Virus record (IMG/VR): IMGVR_UViG_3300032308_002775
Coordinates: 89,670-153,669 of that record
DNA from: a virus
Direction: 5' to 3' (one strand)
Length of the DNA: 64,000 nt
This document shows positions 34,947 to 43,601 of this stretch, in pieces; position 1 is the stretch's first letter; each line of letters starts with the position of its first letter. The notes beneath the pieces were generated by a model, which saw nothing but the letters and a program-made list of their open reading frames with translations, was not told the origin of the DNA and did no database searches. The translations under genes and the position numbers were made by a program.

Positions 34947-35371
34947 GCAACACTGAAACAGACGAGTGGTTTGTCAATTATCAACGGCTTGCCGCAGAAA
35001 AAAAGCAGGCAGCCGCGGCCCAGCTTAAGGCCGCCTGCTCTCCGCTGGCGTCGATTGGAATTACACAGATCCACTGGGCGTACGACGGTGCGGGCGACTC
35101 CGGCGACATGGAAAGCCGAACGATCACGGACGTCCACGGCAACTGCGCAGACGAGTACTACGCCGCTGCCGTCAAAGGCCTCAACCAGGAACTTCAGAAG
35201 CAGCTTGCGCTGGAAGAGCTTGAAAAAGCCGTGTGGGAACTGCTACCGGGTGGCTTCGAGATCAACGAAGGCAGCTACGGCGAGGTGATTCTCGACACAG
35301 CGCAGCAGAAGATCAGCGTGCATCACAACGCGCGCATCATAGAGACAGAGTATTCGGAACAAGAGTACTAA
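34943..35371 (+). CDS. DUF6878-like protein
   Basis: 142 residues. IHWAYDGAGDSGDMES, AVWELLPGGFEINEGSYGEV and ISVHHNARIIETEYSEQEY match DUF6878. Function unknown. Stop overlaps the next ATG (TAATG). Confidence 0.8.
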   Translation: MSNTETDEWFVNYQRLAAEKKQAAAAQLKAACSPLASIGITQIHWAYDGAGDSGDMESRTITDVHGNCADEYYAAAVKGLNQELQKQLALEELEKAVWELLPGGFEINEGSYGEVILDTAQQKISVHHNARIIETEYSEQEY

Positions 35372-35778
35372 TGGCGCATCCGTACCATCACGCCGTCAGC
35401 TCTGCTCGCAAGTTTGGCGGCGTGCCCGAAGACTACATCAAGTACCACGACTGGCTTGATGGGTCCAAGGCGCACGTCGCCGACTTCCGGCACCGCGCCC
35501 TCCGCCACCACACGGAGGGCATTTTCATGATGGAGCAGCTGTTCGGCTCCACGATGACCAATTCCGACGGCCGCGTCGTGCCGGTGCGCTACATCGGCGA
35601 GCAGCACGTCAAAGAAGACCTGGGGCGCATTCCCACGGTCGCCGACTGGTTGCTCCACATCGAGCCCCAGCGCTGGATGCTCGGCCGCGGCAAAGACTTG
35701 GCCAAGCAGCTCAATGAGACCGCAGGCCCGATTGACATTCCCCAGGAGGAACCGTGCCCGCCATCCGCCTCCGCGTGA
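35371..35778 (+). CDS. DUF6915-like protein
   Basis: 135 residues. MAHPYHHAVSSARKFGGVP, DWLDGSKAHVADFRHRALRH and EGIFMMEQLFGSTMTNSDGR, ending EPQRWMLG, are the DUF6915 pattern. Function unknown. Part of the DUF6745/6878/6915-type set. Confidence 0.85.
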   Translation: MAHPYHHAVSSARKFGGVPEDYIKYHDWLDGSKAHVADFRHRALRHHTEGIFMMEQLFGSTMTNSDGRVVPVRYIGEQHVKEDLGRIPTVADWLLHIEPQRWMLGRGKDLAKQLNETAGPIDIPQEEPCPPSASA

Positions 35779-36038
35779 CCGAAGACGAGCTCAAAGATAT
35801 CAAACCCGATTCGCCGCTCTACAAGCGCGCGGCTGAAGAATTAGCCGAGTTTGCAAACGGCAAACCGTATCGCGAATATGCCCAGGCGCGCCTGCACCGC
35901 GACGGCGATCTAGAAATTGACGACGACGCCGCGGTCAGCCTGGGCGCCGACGACGGCGCATACATCATGTGCTGGAAATGGATCGCCAACGACACGATGC
36001 GCGCTGAGGGTTATTTGGAGACCACCGATGACAATTAA
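35754..36038 (+). CDS. Unknown small acidic protein
   Basis: 94 residues from GTG 35754, AGGAGG five bases upstream. Contains a GATATC site (35796, read as LKDIK). No family. Confidence 0.6.
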   Translation: MPAIRLRVTEDELKDIKPDSPLYKRAAEELAEFANGKPYREYAQARLHRDGDLEIDDDAAVSLGADDGAYIMCWKWIANDTMRAEGYLETTDDN

Positions 36039-36237
36039 CGAGGCAATTGAGAATCTCAAAGCCGCTAAAAAGCGCGGTGTAAAGAGCATCATTCTGGCCT
36101 ACTGGGAAGCCGACCAGTTTCAGCGCCCAGACGACGAGGCGTGGGAACACTCCGCAGAGTTAGTTGAGCGCAAAATGGACTGGTCCGGTACGCACGACGA
36201 CCTGACTATGGTGCTAGACCTTTACACAAGCGAGTAA
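36028..36237 (+). CDS. Unknown small protein
   Basis: 69 residues from ATG 36028, overlapping the previous gene by 11 bp. Helical with Asp/Glu end. Confidence 0.55.
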   Translation: MTINEAIENLKAAKKRGVKSIILAYWEADQFQRPDDEAWEHSAELVERKMDWSGTHDDLTMVLDLYTSE

Positions 36238-36240
36238 CAC

Positions 36241-36456
36241 ATGCCCTCACGCCCAATCGACTATTTCACCGACGAACTCGTCACGATCCTAGAGTTTCTT
36301 CGGGTCGCCGTAAAAGGCTTTCCCAAGACGACCGACAAGATCCTGACCCACATGGACCTGTCTGACGAGGCTTTCATGGAAGCGGTTAACACGCTTGCCG
36401 CCGAGGTCAGCTTTGATTTTGACGATGACGGAACGGATGACGAGGACGACGAATGA
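36241..36456 (+). CDS. Unknown small acidic-tailed protein
   Basis: 71 residues from ATG 36241, three bases after the previous stop. Ends FDDDGTDDEDDE. No family. Confidence 0.55.
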   Translation: MPSRPIDYFTDELVTILEFLRVAVKGFPKTTDKILTHMDLSDEAFMEAVNTLAAEVSFDFDDDGTDDEDDE

Positions 36457-36701
36457 GCGCAAACGCAAAGAAACCTAGCAAAAAGCAGCGGGTAATCCAG
36501 GAGCTGCTGGACATGCGCGACCGCCTGGATGACTTGCTCGCTGATCTGTGCCCGCCGTGCCCTGTGTGCTGCCCGCCGCGGTTTCCCCTGTCGCCGGGCG
36601 AGGTTGCCAACCACGGTACCGGCGACATCTTTGTGTGCGAGTATTGCTGGGGCCGCGGCTACAGAGAACCCGACGAGGTTGACGATGGCAAAGAAACCTA
36701 A
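36453..36701 (+). CDS. Small zinc-ribbon-like protein
   Basis: 82 residues. CPPCPVCCPP and CEYCWGRG form two Cys clusters of a zinc ribbon. Overlaps both neighbours. Function unknown. Confidence 0.6.
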   Translation: MSANAKKPSKKQRVIQELLDMRDRLDDLLADLCPPCPVCCPPRFPLSPGEVANHGTGDIFVCEYCWGRGYREPDEVDDGKET

Positions 36702-36879
36702 AAGCCCCGCAAAGCAGCTTAAAGACTGCCAGCAGCGCCTTAGCGACGCCCTGGACGTGCTGGAAAACATCAAATACGCAGCCGACAACGGCGATTGGGA
36801 CATCCTGGACGCCGCGGCAATCGGAGCCGAGCGCGAACTGAAGCGCAACGGCCGCAACCTGGAGGAAGACGATGAATAA
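36685..36879 (+). CDS. Unknown small protein
   Basis: 64 residues from ATG 36685. Lys-rich start, helical, acidic end. Overlaps both neighbours. Confidence 0.5.
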   Translation: MAKKPKSPAKQLKDCQQRLSDALDVLENIKYAADNGDWDILDAAAIGAERELKRNGRNLEEDDE

Positions 36880-37195
36880 TACCACCACCAAACGCACTCT
36901 TGCGGTGGAGATAGAGGTCGACGGCGACGCTGACGAATTACAGAAAACGATTGCCGGGCAGTTGACCGGGACCGACGCGTTCTTTGACGACTTCGGCTAC
37001 GGCGCGTGGGGCGGATACGAAGGCCCGTTTCTTGTGGCGTGCACCGTTCGCGATGAACACGGCACGGTCTTGGCGCGTCGCGAGCAACGTGGCAAACCAT
37101 GCGACGGTTGCGGCGATTTTCCGCTGCCAATTGGCATAACCACGTGCGCGGCGTGCCAGACATTCAACGACAATCAGGAAAATGATGCCCCGTAA
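36872..37195 (+). CDS. Small Cys-cluster protein
   Basis: 107 residues. PCDGCGDFPL and TTCAACQT near the C-terminus form a zinc-ribbon pair. GGAGGA upstream. Confidence 0.55.
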   Translation: MNNTTTKRTLAVEIEVDGDADELQKTIAGQLTGTDAFFDDFGYGAWGGYEGPFLVACTVRDEHGTVLARREQRGKPCDGCGDFPLPIGITTCAACQTFNDNQENDAP

Positions 37196-37565
37196 CAGCA
37201 AACGCAGTGTCACAGTTCACCGGTTTCCAACCGCGGAAGCCAACAAGTTCATCGAGATCCAGGTCGCCTATTGCGAGGGCGGCTCCAACTATTTCAACGG
37301 CGGCAACGATGCCCGCGCCTATTACATGCACGTCACGCCGATCAAGATCGACCATTTCGAGGGTGCCGAAATCAAAAGCTACATGATGTTTCGTGGCTAC
37401 AAGTCAAAGCTCGAGGACGCCAATCGGTTCAGCCAGAACAAGTTCTTGACGCTTGTTGAGCAATCGCGCTTGGATTGCGCAAACCAGGCAGACAACGTCA
37501 TGAACATTGTCAACCGCGTTCTGGCCGAAGAGAAGCTCACGCTAGCCGAATCGGTGGCGGTGTGA
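37182..37565 (+). CDS. Unknown small protein
   Basis: 127 residues from ATG 37182, inside the previous gene's end. YCEGGSNYFNGGNDARAYYM is a distinctive aromatic/Gly segment. No family. Confidence 0.6.
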   Translation: MMPRNSKRSVTVHRFPTAEANKFIEIQVAYCEGGSNYFNGGNDARAYYMHVTPIKIDHFEGAEIKSYMMFRGYKSKLEDANRFSQNKFLTLVEQSRLDCANQADNVMNIVNRVLAEEKLTLAESVAV

Positions 37566-37927
37566 GCGAGGCCTACGCCCCGTTTTTGAAGACCGCCCGT
37601 TTTGATATCTTTCACCACCGCGTCGTGCGCAACCCGGAATTGGGGGTGCCGCGCGACATGTATACCGCGTGGTTCCATTCCGAAGACGTGCCCAAACCGG
37701 TGTGCGTCGTCACGATCTACACGTACGAGTTACTTGAACCAAAAGAGAATTCTCAGTTCAGCAGGTTTGTTGAATGGGTTGAAGTAACGTCTGATCATCG
37801 GCGAGAAGGAATCGCAACAGAGGTGTTGCGCGCGTTGCGTGACAAACTCGGCTATCTGAGCCTGAGCGGCGCCACCGACGAAGGCGAGGCTTTTGTCGCG
37901 GCCAAAGAGGAACTCATCAATGCTTAA
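37562..37927 (+). CDS. GNAT-family acetyltransferase-like protein
   Basis: 121 residues from GTG 37562. FVEWVEVTSDHRREGIATEV (about 77-96) is the GNAT motif A (strand, R-x-x-G-I-A/G, helix); then helix and strand. Acceptor unknown. A GATATC site (37604) is read as FDIF. Confidence 0.7.
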   Translation: MSEAYAPFLKTARFDIFHHRVVRNPELGVPRDMYTAWFHSEDVPKPVCVVTIYTYELLEPKENSQFSRFVEWVEVTSDHRREGIATEVLRALRDKLGYLSLSGATDEGEAFVAAKEELINA

Positions 37928-37960
37928 GTGCGCGGTCCAAAACCGCTGGGAGGCCACACA

Positions 37961-38272
37961 ATGAGTCAAGACCAACTAGAAGAATGGCAGCTCACGCTGT
38001 CGCCGACCCCCTGGCGCGGCGATCACGGCGAGATTTACGACGCCAACGACAACGTTGTTGTGTGCATGTACGTGCGCAACGAGAAATTTAACGTCGCCGA
38101 CGAGCGGCTGATCGAGGCCGCGCCGATGTTCCTAGAAGCCGCCAGGTTGCTGGCAACACTGGAAAACAACGACGCGCACGACGCCGATACACGCTGGAAA
38201 ACAGCACGAACTATGCTGCGAGCCGCGCTCGACCGTGCAGAAGGGAGAACCGATGCCACAGCTGCGAGTTGA
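37961..38272 (+). CDS. Unknown small protein
   Basis: 103 residues from ATG 37961, GGGAGG upstream. Helical C-terminal half (RLLATLENNDAHDAD). No family. Confidence 0.6.
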   Translation: MSQDQLEEWQLTLSPTPWRGDHGEIYDANDNVVVCMYVRNEKFNVADERLIEAAPMFLEAARLLATLENNDAHDADTRWKTARTMLRAALDRAEGRTDATAAS

Positions 38273-38441
38273 AGCCGATAACGGCTACGACGGAACCATC
38301 AATTACCACATTATTGAGTTTGCTGACGAGCACGAAGAAGATCACGAAGAAGAAGTTGTGGCAACCGTGTATGGCCGCCAAGACATCGCCGAAGCGCTGG
38401 TCGACGCCGTTCAGGCCTTTAACGCACTGGAGAAGATGTGA
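38253..38441 (+). CDS. Unknown small acidic protein
   Basis: 62 residues from ATG 38253, chosen on AAGGGAG. Glu/Asp/His stretch DEHEEDHEEE in the middle. Confidence 0.55.
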   Translation: MPQLRVEADNGYDGTINYHIIEFADEHEEDHEEEVVATVYGRQDIAEALVDAVQAFNALEKM

Positions 38442-38899
38442 CCGCACGCCTTGCCTACATCATGCGCCACGACGCGGAGTTTGACCCCGCGGCCATGCGC
38501 GAGATCATCTATGACCTGTTTGCCGGAGCGTTCGAGAACGACTGCGGCAGCACCGACGAGATTGTCGACGTCCTGAGCACGGCAATTTTCAAGTACCGGA
38601 TCGCCACCGAGGACGAGCTGGACACCGACAAGGAGTTCATCAAGGACAGCCACGAGGCTGAGAAATACTTCTGCAACTGCATGCGGAAGATTCTGATCGC
38701 CAACGGCTGGAAGCCCGAGATCCTAGATGACTACGCTGTTTGGCCGGACAACCTCTCGGTCGAGACGAACTGGGAGAAGGAGGTCCTGCGCGAACTGGCC
38801 CAGATCCAGGCGGGCCACGACCTAGTGGTACGGGACCAGCTCAGGAAGCTCTGGGAAGAAGAAAAAGCCAAAGAGGAGGCCGCCGCCAAGGCGGAATAG
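38438..38899 (+). CDS. Unknown helical protein
   Basis: 153 residues from GTG 38438 (GTGA overlap). Glu/Lys/Ala-rich end (EEEKAKEEAAAKAE) like a coiled coil. No family. Its TAG is part of the GATATC palindrome at 38899. Confidence 0.6.
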   Translation: MTARLAYIMRHDAEFDPAAMREIIYDLFAGAFENDCGSTDEIVDVLSTAIFKYRIATEDELDTDKEFIKDSHEAEKYFCNCMRKILIANGWKPEILDDYAVWPDNLSVETNWEKEVLRELAQIQAGHDLVVRDQLRKLWEEEKAKEEAAAKAE

Positions 38900-38904
38900 A
38901 TATC
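38899..38904. other. GATATC palindrome spanning a stop/start junction
   Basis: The stop TAG of one gene, GATATC and the ATG of the next form TAGATATCTATG, so the palindrome bridges the stop codon and the following start codon, with no Shine-Dalgarno between. Confidence 0.7.
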
Positions 38905-38905
38905 T

Positions 38906-39229
38906 ATGCAGCCCCGTGTTTTTAGCAAAGGTATTTTGCAGCGTGTCAACCGCATGGCGCACGTGATGAAGTACAACCGGATCGTTAACGACGAGTATCT
39001 CGACCAACTGCCGGATCAATTTTATGTGCCCTGGTTTGTGATGCTGCATGAGCACAGGGCAGGCAAGCCCTGCGAGCCGCACGTGCGTTGCATTTTTAAC
39101 CACGAGGGCGCCACTTTTGCCATCGACGTTGAAATGGGTTGCTGGGAAATGCTGCCGTCGGCAAGCGAGTTTGTCGAAACGATGGCACAAGTACGCGCAC
39201 AACAAGCCGCCGGAGAAACCAACGTATGA
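38906..39229 (+). CDS. Unknown protein
   Basis: 107 residues from ATG 38906. No Shine-Dalgarno between the palindrome and the ATG. Aromatic/His-rich middle (FYVPWFVMLHEHRAGK). No family. Confidence 0.55.
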   Translation: MQPRVFSKGILQRVNRMAHVMKYNRIVNDEYLDQLPDQFYVPWFVMLHEHRAGKPCEPHVRCIFNHEGATFAIDVEMGCWEMLPSASEFVETMAQVRAQQAAGETNV

Positions 39230-39666
39230 GCATTACACTGATCAAGGCCCGGCAGCAAGAACTGGCCGCCGCGGAGACCGCCCGCCGCAAGGCCATCAAA
39301 GACCGCACAGACGCAGCCAAAGAAGCGTTTGCGCGCACGGGCATCCCAACAACCTGGGCGCAGCTCAAAGACGTCCAGGTACCGCACTGGCGCGGAGACG
39401 GCAGTCGGAATAACATCAACACCAAGCACCTGGTGCCGCTGGCCGAGCACGCCCAGAAGTTTAACGATACGGCGCTAATGCTGTACGACTGGGACGGCGA
39501 AACGCGAATGGGCTGGGCCGTCGAGACCACGGACAAGGGCGCCGTGATTTTCGTGCGGCGTGAGCGTACCTGCGTCACGTCGACCTGGCACACGCCCGAG
39601 GAACTGCAGAAGGATTTCGTCGACTACATGGCGAGGTTTCTGCCGCCGTTGGAGACCGGCGCGTGA
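39226..39666 (+). CDS. Unknown protein
   Basis: 146 residues, ATGA overlap. A helical basic N-terminus, then a beta-rich part with HWRGDGSRNNINTKH. No family. Confidence 0.6.
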   Translation: MSITLIKARQQELAAAETARRKAIKDRTDAAKEAFARTGIPTTWAQLKDVQVPHWRGDGSRNNINTKHLVPLAEHAQKFNDTALMLYDWDGETRMGWAVETTDKGAVIFVRRERTCVTSTWHTPEELQKDFVDYMARFLPPLETGA

Positions 39667-39851
39667 CAGAACGTATGCAAGTTTGCACGGTCTCGCTCAC
39701 CGTCCGGTACGATCCAGCGCTCACGGATCCCGAAAGTCTGTGCGGTGTCCTCGATCAGCTGTTGGAGACGGCGACGAGCACGCCCGGCATCCTGGAAGAA
39801 TGTGGAAATCCAAGTATCAGTGGTTTTACCCTCGTGGAGTTCAACGAATGA
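39663..39851 (+). CDS. Conserved small protein
   Basis: 62 residues from GTG 39663. VSLTVRYDPALTDPESLCG and LETATSTPGILEECGNP follow a small family pattern I recall from phages and Planctomycetota. Function unknown. Confidence 0.6.
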   Translation: MTERMQVCTVSLTVRYDPALTDPESLCGVLDQLLETATSTPGILEECGNPSISGFTLVEFNE

Positions 39852-40048
39852 CTGTTGTTACGCTTAATCTTGAAAAGCGCGGCGCTAAGGTGCTGCGCGA
39901 GGTTCTTTCTTATGCGCTGTCGAACCTGGACGACCTGAACGAGGCGCTCGACGCGGACGTGCAGGAGGACGAGATCAATTTCTTGCTCAACGTGCTGAAC
40001 AGCCTCGAGCTGGACGCGCCGAGCACAGAAGACGAGCCAAACGAATGA
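39848..40048 (+). CDS. Unknown small protein
   Basis: 66 residues. LREVLSYALSNLDDLNEALD helix; acidic end. Overlaps hldD by ATGA. Confidence 0.55.
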   Translation: MTVVTLNLEKRGAKVLREVLSYALSNLDDLNEALDADVQEDEINFLLNVLNSLELDAPSTEDEPNE

Positions 40049-41013
40049 TTCTGCTCACCGGGGCCGCGGGCTTTATCGGCTCGAACGTGCTGCGCGCGCT
40101 TAACGCCCAGGGGCGCGATGACATCATCTGCGTCGACGGAATAGATTGCCCTGAAAAAGCGCGCAACCTGGTCGGCACAAAATTCCATCGATATCGCGAC
40201 TATCGCGATCTGACGTATAAATTCGACATCATTCGCCAATACGACATCGACACGGTTGTTCACTTGGGAGCGCACAGCTCTACCACCAACAACAACATAC
40301 GAGAAGTCATATCCAACAACTATGATTTTTCAGTGTGGTTGTTAGAAGAGCTGGACGACAACCTAGAAGACGCCACGTTTATTTACGCCAGTAGCGCGTC
40401 AGTATACGGCTGTAACACGTATGTAACACGCGCACAGCGTTTTACAGAAGCTGAAGAAAACGAACGCCCTGTTGCGCCCTACGCGATTAGCAAATGGATG
40501 CTTGACCAAGCTGTGCGCCGCCGCATCGAGATGAACGCCCGAGAAGAAAGAGGCGGCTGGATTACTGGCCTGCGCTTGTTTAACGTCTACGGACCGGGCG
40601 AGGCCCACAAGGGTCAGATGGCCAGCGTAGCGCACCGGCTGTTTGAGCAAGCCAAACTAAAAGGCGACTGCACGCTCTTTGAGGGGAGCAAAGATATCTT
40701 TCGAGATTTTGTCTACATCGACGACGTTGTACAGGTCGTCCTGTGGGCAATTGACGAAGCACCCTCGGGCATCTTGAATGTCGGAACCGGACACGCTCGG
40801 TCGTTTTACGACGTGTTTGAGTGCGTGGCGCGGCAGACGAAATACCCTGGCGCGTGTCGTTGGGTGCCGTTTCCCGAAGAGCTGCGCGCGCAATATCAGT
40901 TTTACACGCAGGCTGACCTTGCAAACTTGCGCGCAGCCGGTTACGTCAAAGCGTTCCGGTCGTTGGAGGAAGGCGCGGCAGCGTACTGGAATAAAATTCA
41001 ATACACCGCCTAA
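40045..41013 (+). CDS. hldD: ADP-L-glycero-D-manno-heptose 6-epimerase
   Basis: 322 residues, close to HldD (about 310). TGAAGFIGS at 5-13 binds NADP. HLGAHSSTTN (73-82), YASSASVYG (114-122), and Tyr146-x3-Lys150 (YAISK) form the active site of extended SDRs. FNVYGPGEAHKGQMASVAHR and LFEGSKDIFRDFVY are the HldD-specific segments, followed by NVGTGHARSF and YTQADLANLRAAGY. It epimerises ADP-D-glycero-D-manno-heptose at C6, the last ADP-heptose step. Placed far from hldE but on the same strand. Contains a GATATC site (40693). Confidence 0.92.
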   Translation: MILLTGAAGFIGSNVLRALNAQGRDDIICVDGIDCPEKARNLVGTKFHRYRDYRDLTYKFDIIRQYDIDTVVHLGAHSSTTNNNIREVISNNYDFSVWLLEELDDNLEDATFIYASSASVYGCNTYVTRAQRFTEAEENERPVAPYAISKWMLDQAVRRRIEMNAREERGGWITGLRLFNVYGPGEAHKGQMASVAHRLFEQAKLKGDCTLFEGSKDIFRDFVYIDDVVQVVLWAIDEAPSGILNVGTGHARSFYDVFECVARQTKYPGACRWVPFPEELRAQYQFYTQADLANLRAAGYVKAFRSLEEGAAAYWNKIQYTA

Positions 41014-41072
41014 GCTTAAACATAGTTATCCCTTGCGTGGCCCTATTTGTGCCATTTAATCAAAGGAACGAC

Positions 41073-42500
41073 ATGACCGTCGAAATCATCAGGGGCAGCA
41101 ACCCCAACGAAACCAGTATTATTCGATATCCGACCGTGAAGTGCGCGCGGCACAAAGACGTGACGCACACGTTTCAAAACGTCGCAAGCATCAACCGCAA
41201 ACCGGCGTTGCGAATCAACGGCCAGTGGGTCGTCTACGACCAGCACTTCTACGATCGCCCCGCGGCTACCAACGCAGAGCTCCTCGCGCTCTACGAAGAG
41301 ACCGCGCGCCTTATCGCCGACGCCGATGCCGAGGCGGAACTTGAAGGCGTTACGCCTGACCACTCGGTCGTGCGTTACGTCCCCATCGCAGCGCTGACGC
41401 TGCCTCCGCCGGGAAGCCTTGAGGGCGACATCGACTGGGCGCGCCAGTGCCGTGTAAATCTTCCACACGTGGCCGATATCTTTCGGCATTACGAACCGGC
41501 AAACCAGAACGTCGTTGAAGTGACGCTTCGTCTGGGCGTCGACGCAAACGGCCATCCAACTGTTTTTGCCCGCACTGTTGACGGCACGCACCGTACGACG
41601 TGCGCTGCCGAGCGCGGCGAAACCAAGATCAAAGCCAAGGTTTCGATCGTGCACACCCCGGCTGAAGAAGCCCGGGCTTACATGATTTCAAATGCCGCGC
41701 GCAAGAACACCGGCACTATGGATTTGTTCCGCTCGCGGTACGCTGGCGAAGACGCGCGTGTTCAAACGCTCATCGACATCGCCAACGAATACGGCTTTGA
41801 GCTGGCTCTGACCAACTCTGGCTCGAAAAGCTGGCCGCGAATCGCTGCGCCCGCGTCAGTGGAAAAGATCTTTGTCACGCACGGCGCAAAAGTTCTCCGC
41901 CGAGTTTTCTCGATTCTTGCGGAAAGCGGTCTAAACTGGCAGTGCACCGAAGCTCTGACGTCGGACATGATTTCGGGTTTGGCTGCATTTGTCGTGCGGT
42001 TCGAAATCCCTGGTTACGCGCATCCCGTTATGATCGAAGACGCAATGCGGCAGACTTCGCCGCAAGCGTTGATGACGGCCGCGCAGCTATGCACAACCGT
42101 CGACGCGCGAGAAAAGCTGCGAGAAAATTGCGAAAGCAATACACTCGGCAGCCAGACAGGTCGTTGTTACAGTTTGTGCATGGCGATCTTCGACGCGTAC
42201 ACGCGCGCTGTGAAGAGCGCTGTAAAGAACAAGCGCCCAGGCGCTACTCAATTTCAAAAGCTTTGGAACATCTGGGTGTCGAAGGATTTAATCCAGCTGT
42301 CGCCAGAAGAGAAGATCGACCTCATTGCGCGACAGCACCAGAAGCTTGCAAAACTTCGGGTGCAAAAGGCCGTAAATGGTGTGTTGATTGTCGACGAAAA
42401 AGGCAATCCTGTTATCGCGAATATGACGCCTGTGTTTGAACTGCCTGATGCAACTGATAGTCGTTACGCTGCTCGTGGCGATAATCGACTCGTTCGCTAA
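41073..42500 (+). CDS. ParB/Srx-like (DUF6551-type) protein
   Basis: 475 residues, AAAGGAA upstream. Around 150-185 VVEVTLRLG...RTVDGTHRTTCAAERGE holds the D-G-x-H-R of ParB/sulfiredoxin-like nucleotide-binding folds. A helical segment (AYMISNAARKNTG...) follows, then a long C-terminal helical domain. Might be a DNA-binding/nuclease-like CTP-switch relative or a diverged enzyme; plasmid-style partition is not shown. A GATATC site at 41475 lies in the gene. Confidence 0.6.
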   Translation: MTVEIIRGSNPNETSIIRYPTVKCARHKDVTHTFQNVASINRKPALRINGQWVVYDQHFYDRPAATNAELLALYEETARLIADADAEAELEGVTPDHSVVRYVPIAALTLPPPGSLEGDIDWARQCRVNLPHVADIFRHYEPANQNVVEVTLRLGVDANGHPTVFARTVDGTHRTTCAAERGETKIKAKVSIVHTPAEEARAYMISNAARKNTGTMDLFRSRYAGEDARVQTLIDIANEYGFELALTNSGSKSWPRIAAPASVEKIFVTHGAKVLRRVFSILAESGLNWQCTEALTSDMISGLAAFVVRFEIPGYAHPVMIEDAMRQTSPQALMTAAQLCTTVDAREKLRENCESNTLGSQTGRCYSLCMAIFDAYTRAVKSAVKNKRPGATQFQKLWNIWVSKDLIQLSPEEKIDLIARQHQKLAKLRVQKAVNGVLIVDEKGNPVIANMTPVFELPDATDSRYAARGDNRLVR

Positions 42501-42776
42501 TGCACGTTGTTGGAAGAGTGTTGGGCAGGGCTATGTAGCCCTGCCCTCCTCTTCCCAATACTACCCCGCAATGACCGCCGAAGGCGGTCATACTTGGTCA
42601 GACTAATTCGGACAGCTTTTTTTCTTAGCTGTTGGCGCAAGTCTTTGCGGCGCAATGACTTAGTAGGGTGTTTGCCCTACTGCTATCGCCTGCAAAACGG
42701 CTTTAGACGTAACGTAACTCTTTGTCAGTGCTTGAGTTACGCACGATTTTGAGTCATCAAAACCTTTAGGAGACGC
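42501..42776 (+). ncRNA. Array of six stem-loops (candidate structured RNA or DNA site)
   Basis: 276 bp gene-free. Hairpins: 42512-42555 (GGAAGAG plus GGGCAGGGCT, ATGT loop), 42571-42591 (ATGACCGCC-GAA-GGCGGTCAT), 42612-42632 (ACAGCT), about 42635-42649 (CGCAA/TTGCG), 42662-42681 (AGTAGGG/CCCTACT), 42713-42741 (CGTAACTC/GAGTTACG). AGGAG follows for the next gene. The first may be a terminator; the rest could form an ncRNA, origin or packaging site. An ATG-less reading frame here looks spurious. Confidence 0.5.
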
Positions 42777-43601
42777 ATGGTTGCCGTTCCGCGCTCACCC
42801 CGCCCACCTGGTTTGATATCTATTCCGCGCCCTGTTCGCGCCGCGCTTGTCGAGCCTGACGTCCGCGGCGCCGTGCTCTATCGGGGCGAAAGCCCATTCG
42901 TCACCGAGGGCGACCGGGCCTACGTCGTGATCCTGACTTTCAACTCGGACAACCGGAAGACGGGCGACATGGCCCAGGTCTGGATCCTCGCCGAGAACGA
43001 GAGCCCGCTCGAGGCCCGCAAGCTGGGCCTCTACCAGATCGTCTGCGGCGACTGCCCGGTGGTGGCCGCCTGCTACGTCAACCTCGCACACCGCCCCAGG
43101 ACGCTCTACGAGGCGTTCCAGCGGGGCGACTACCCAGTGGCCTCCCCGCGGCTATACGCGGCTGTGGTGGCCTCCAAGGGCGTCAGGTTCGGGGCCTACG
43201 GCGACCCGGTCTTGATTCCGCTGCCGCTCGTCGAAGAGCTGGTTGCGCTGGCCGGTCGCCGGTTCACCGGGTATACCCACCAGTGGCGCCGCCCCGAGTA
43301 TCAGGTCTACCGGCCGTACTTCATGGCGAGCTGCGAGACGCTGGCTGACATCGAGCTGGCCACTGCGATGGGCTGGCGTTGGTACCTGGTCACGCTCGAC
43401 GAGAGCGTGCCCGGCGCCGTGCTATGCCCGCACCAGAACGAGAAGAACAAGTACGCGGTCAAATGCAACACCTGCTGGGCCTGTAACGGCGCCAACCGCC
43501 CTGTCGGCGAGCGGCAGCGCGTGAACATCATTGCGCGGCCAACAGGCCATAACCACATGCCAGCTCGCTGGCGCAAACAAATGGAGAAACTTGCGTCGTG
43601 A
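42777..43601 (+). CDS. DUF7227-like phage protein
   Basis: 274 residues, AGGAG upstream. NRKTGDMAQVWIL, VCGDCPVVAACYV, FGAYGDPVLIPLPLVEELV, FTGYTHQWR and CNTCWACNGANR define the family: four Cys pairs that could coordinate metal. Common in phages; activity unknown. A GATATC site (42815) lies near its start. Confidence 0.7.
   Translation: MVAVPRSPRPPGLISIPRPVRAALVEPDVRGAVLYRGESPFVTEGDRAYVVILTFNSDNRKTGDMAQVWILAENESPLEARKLGLYQIVCGDCPVVAACYVNLAHRPRTLYEAFQRGDYPVASPRLYAAVVASKGVRFGAYGDPVLIPLPLVEELVALAGRRFTGYTHQWRRPEYQVYRPYFMASCETLADIELATAMGWRWYLVTLDESVPGAVLCPHQNEKNKYAVKCNTCWACNGANRPVGERQRVNIIARPTGHNHMPARWRKQMEKLAS

Noticed and set aside
41073-42500. Plasmid partition (ParAB) system
   Set aside because: No ParA-type ATPase lies near; the protein has only the DGTHR-like segment of the ParB fold.
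42507-42752. 81-codon open frame in the hairpin array
   Set aside because: It runs through six stem-loops, has no Shine-Dalgarno or family, and its amino-acid content looks random.
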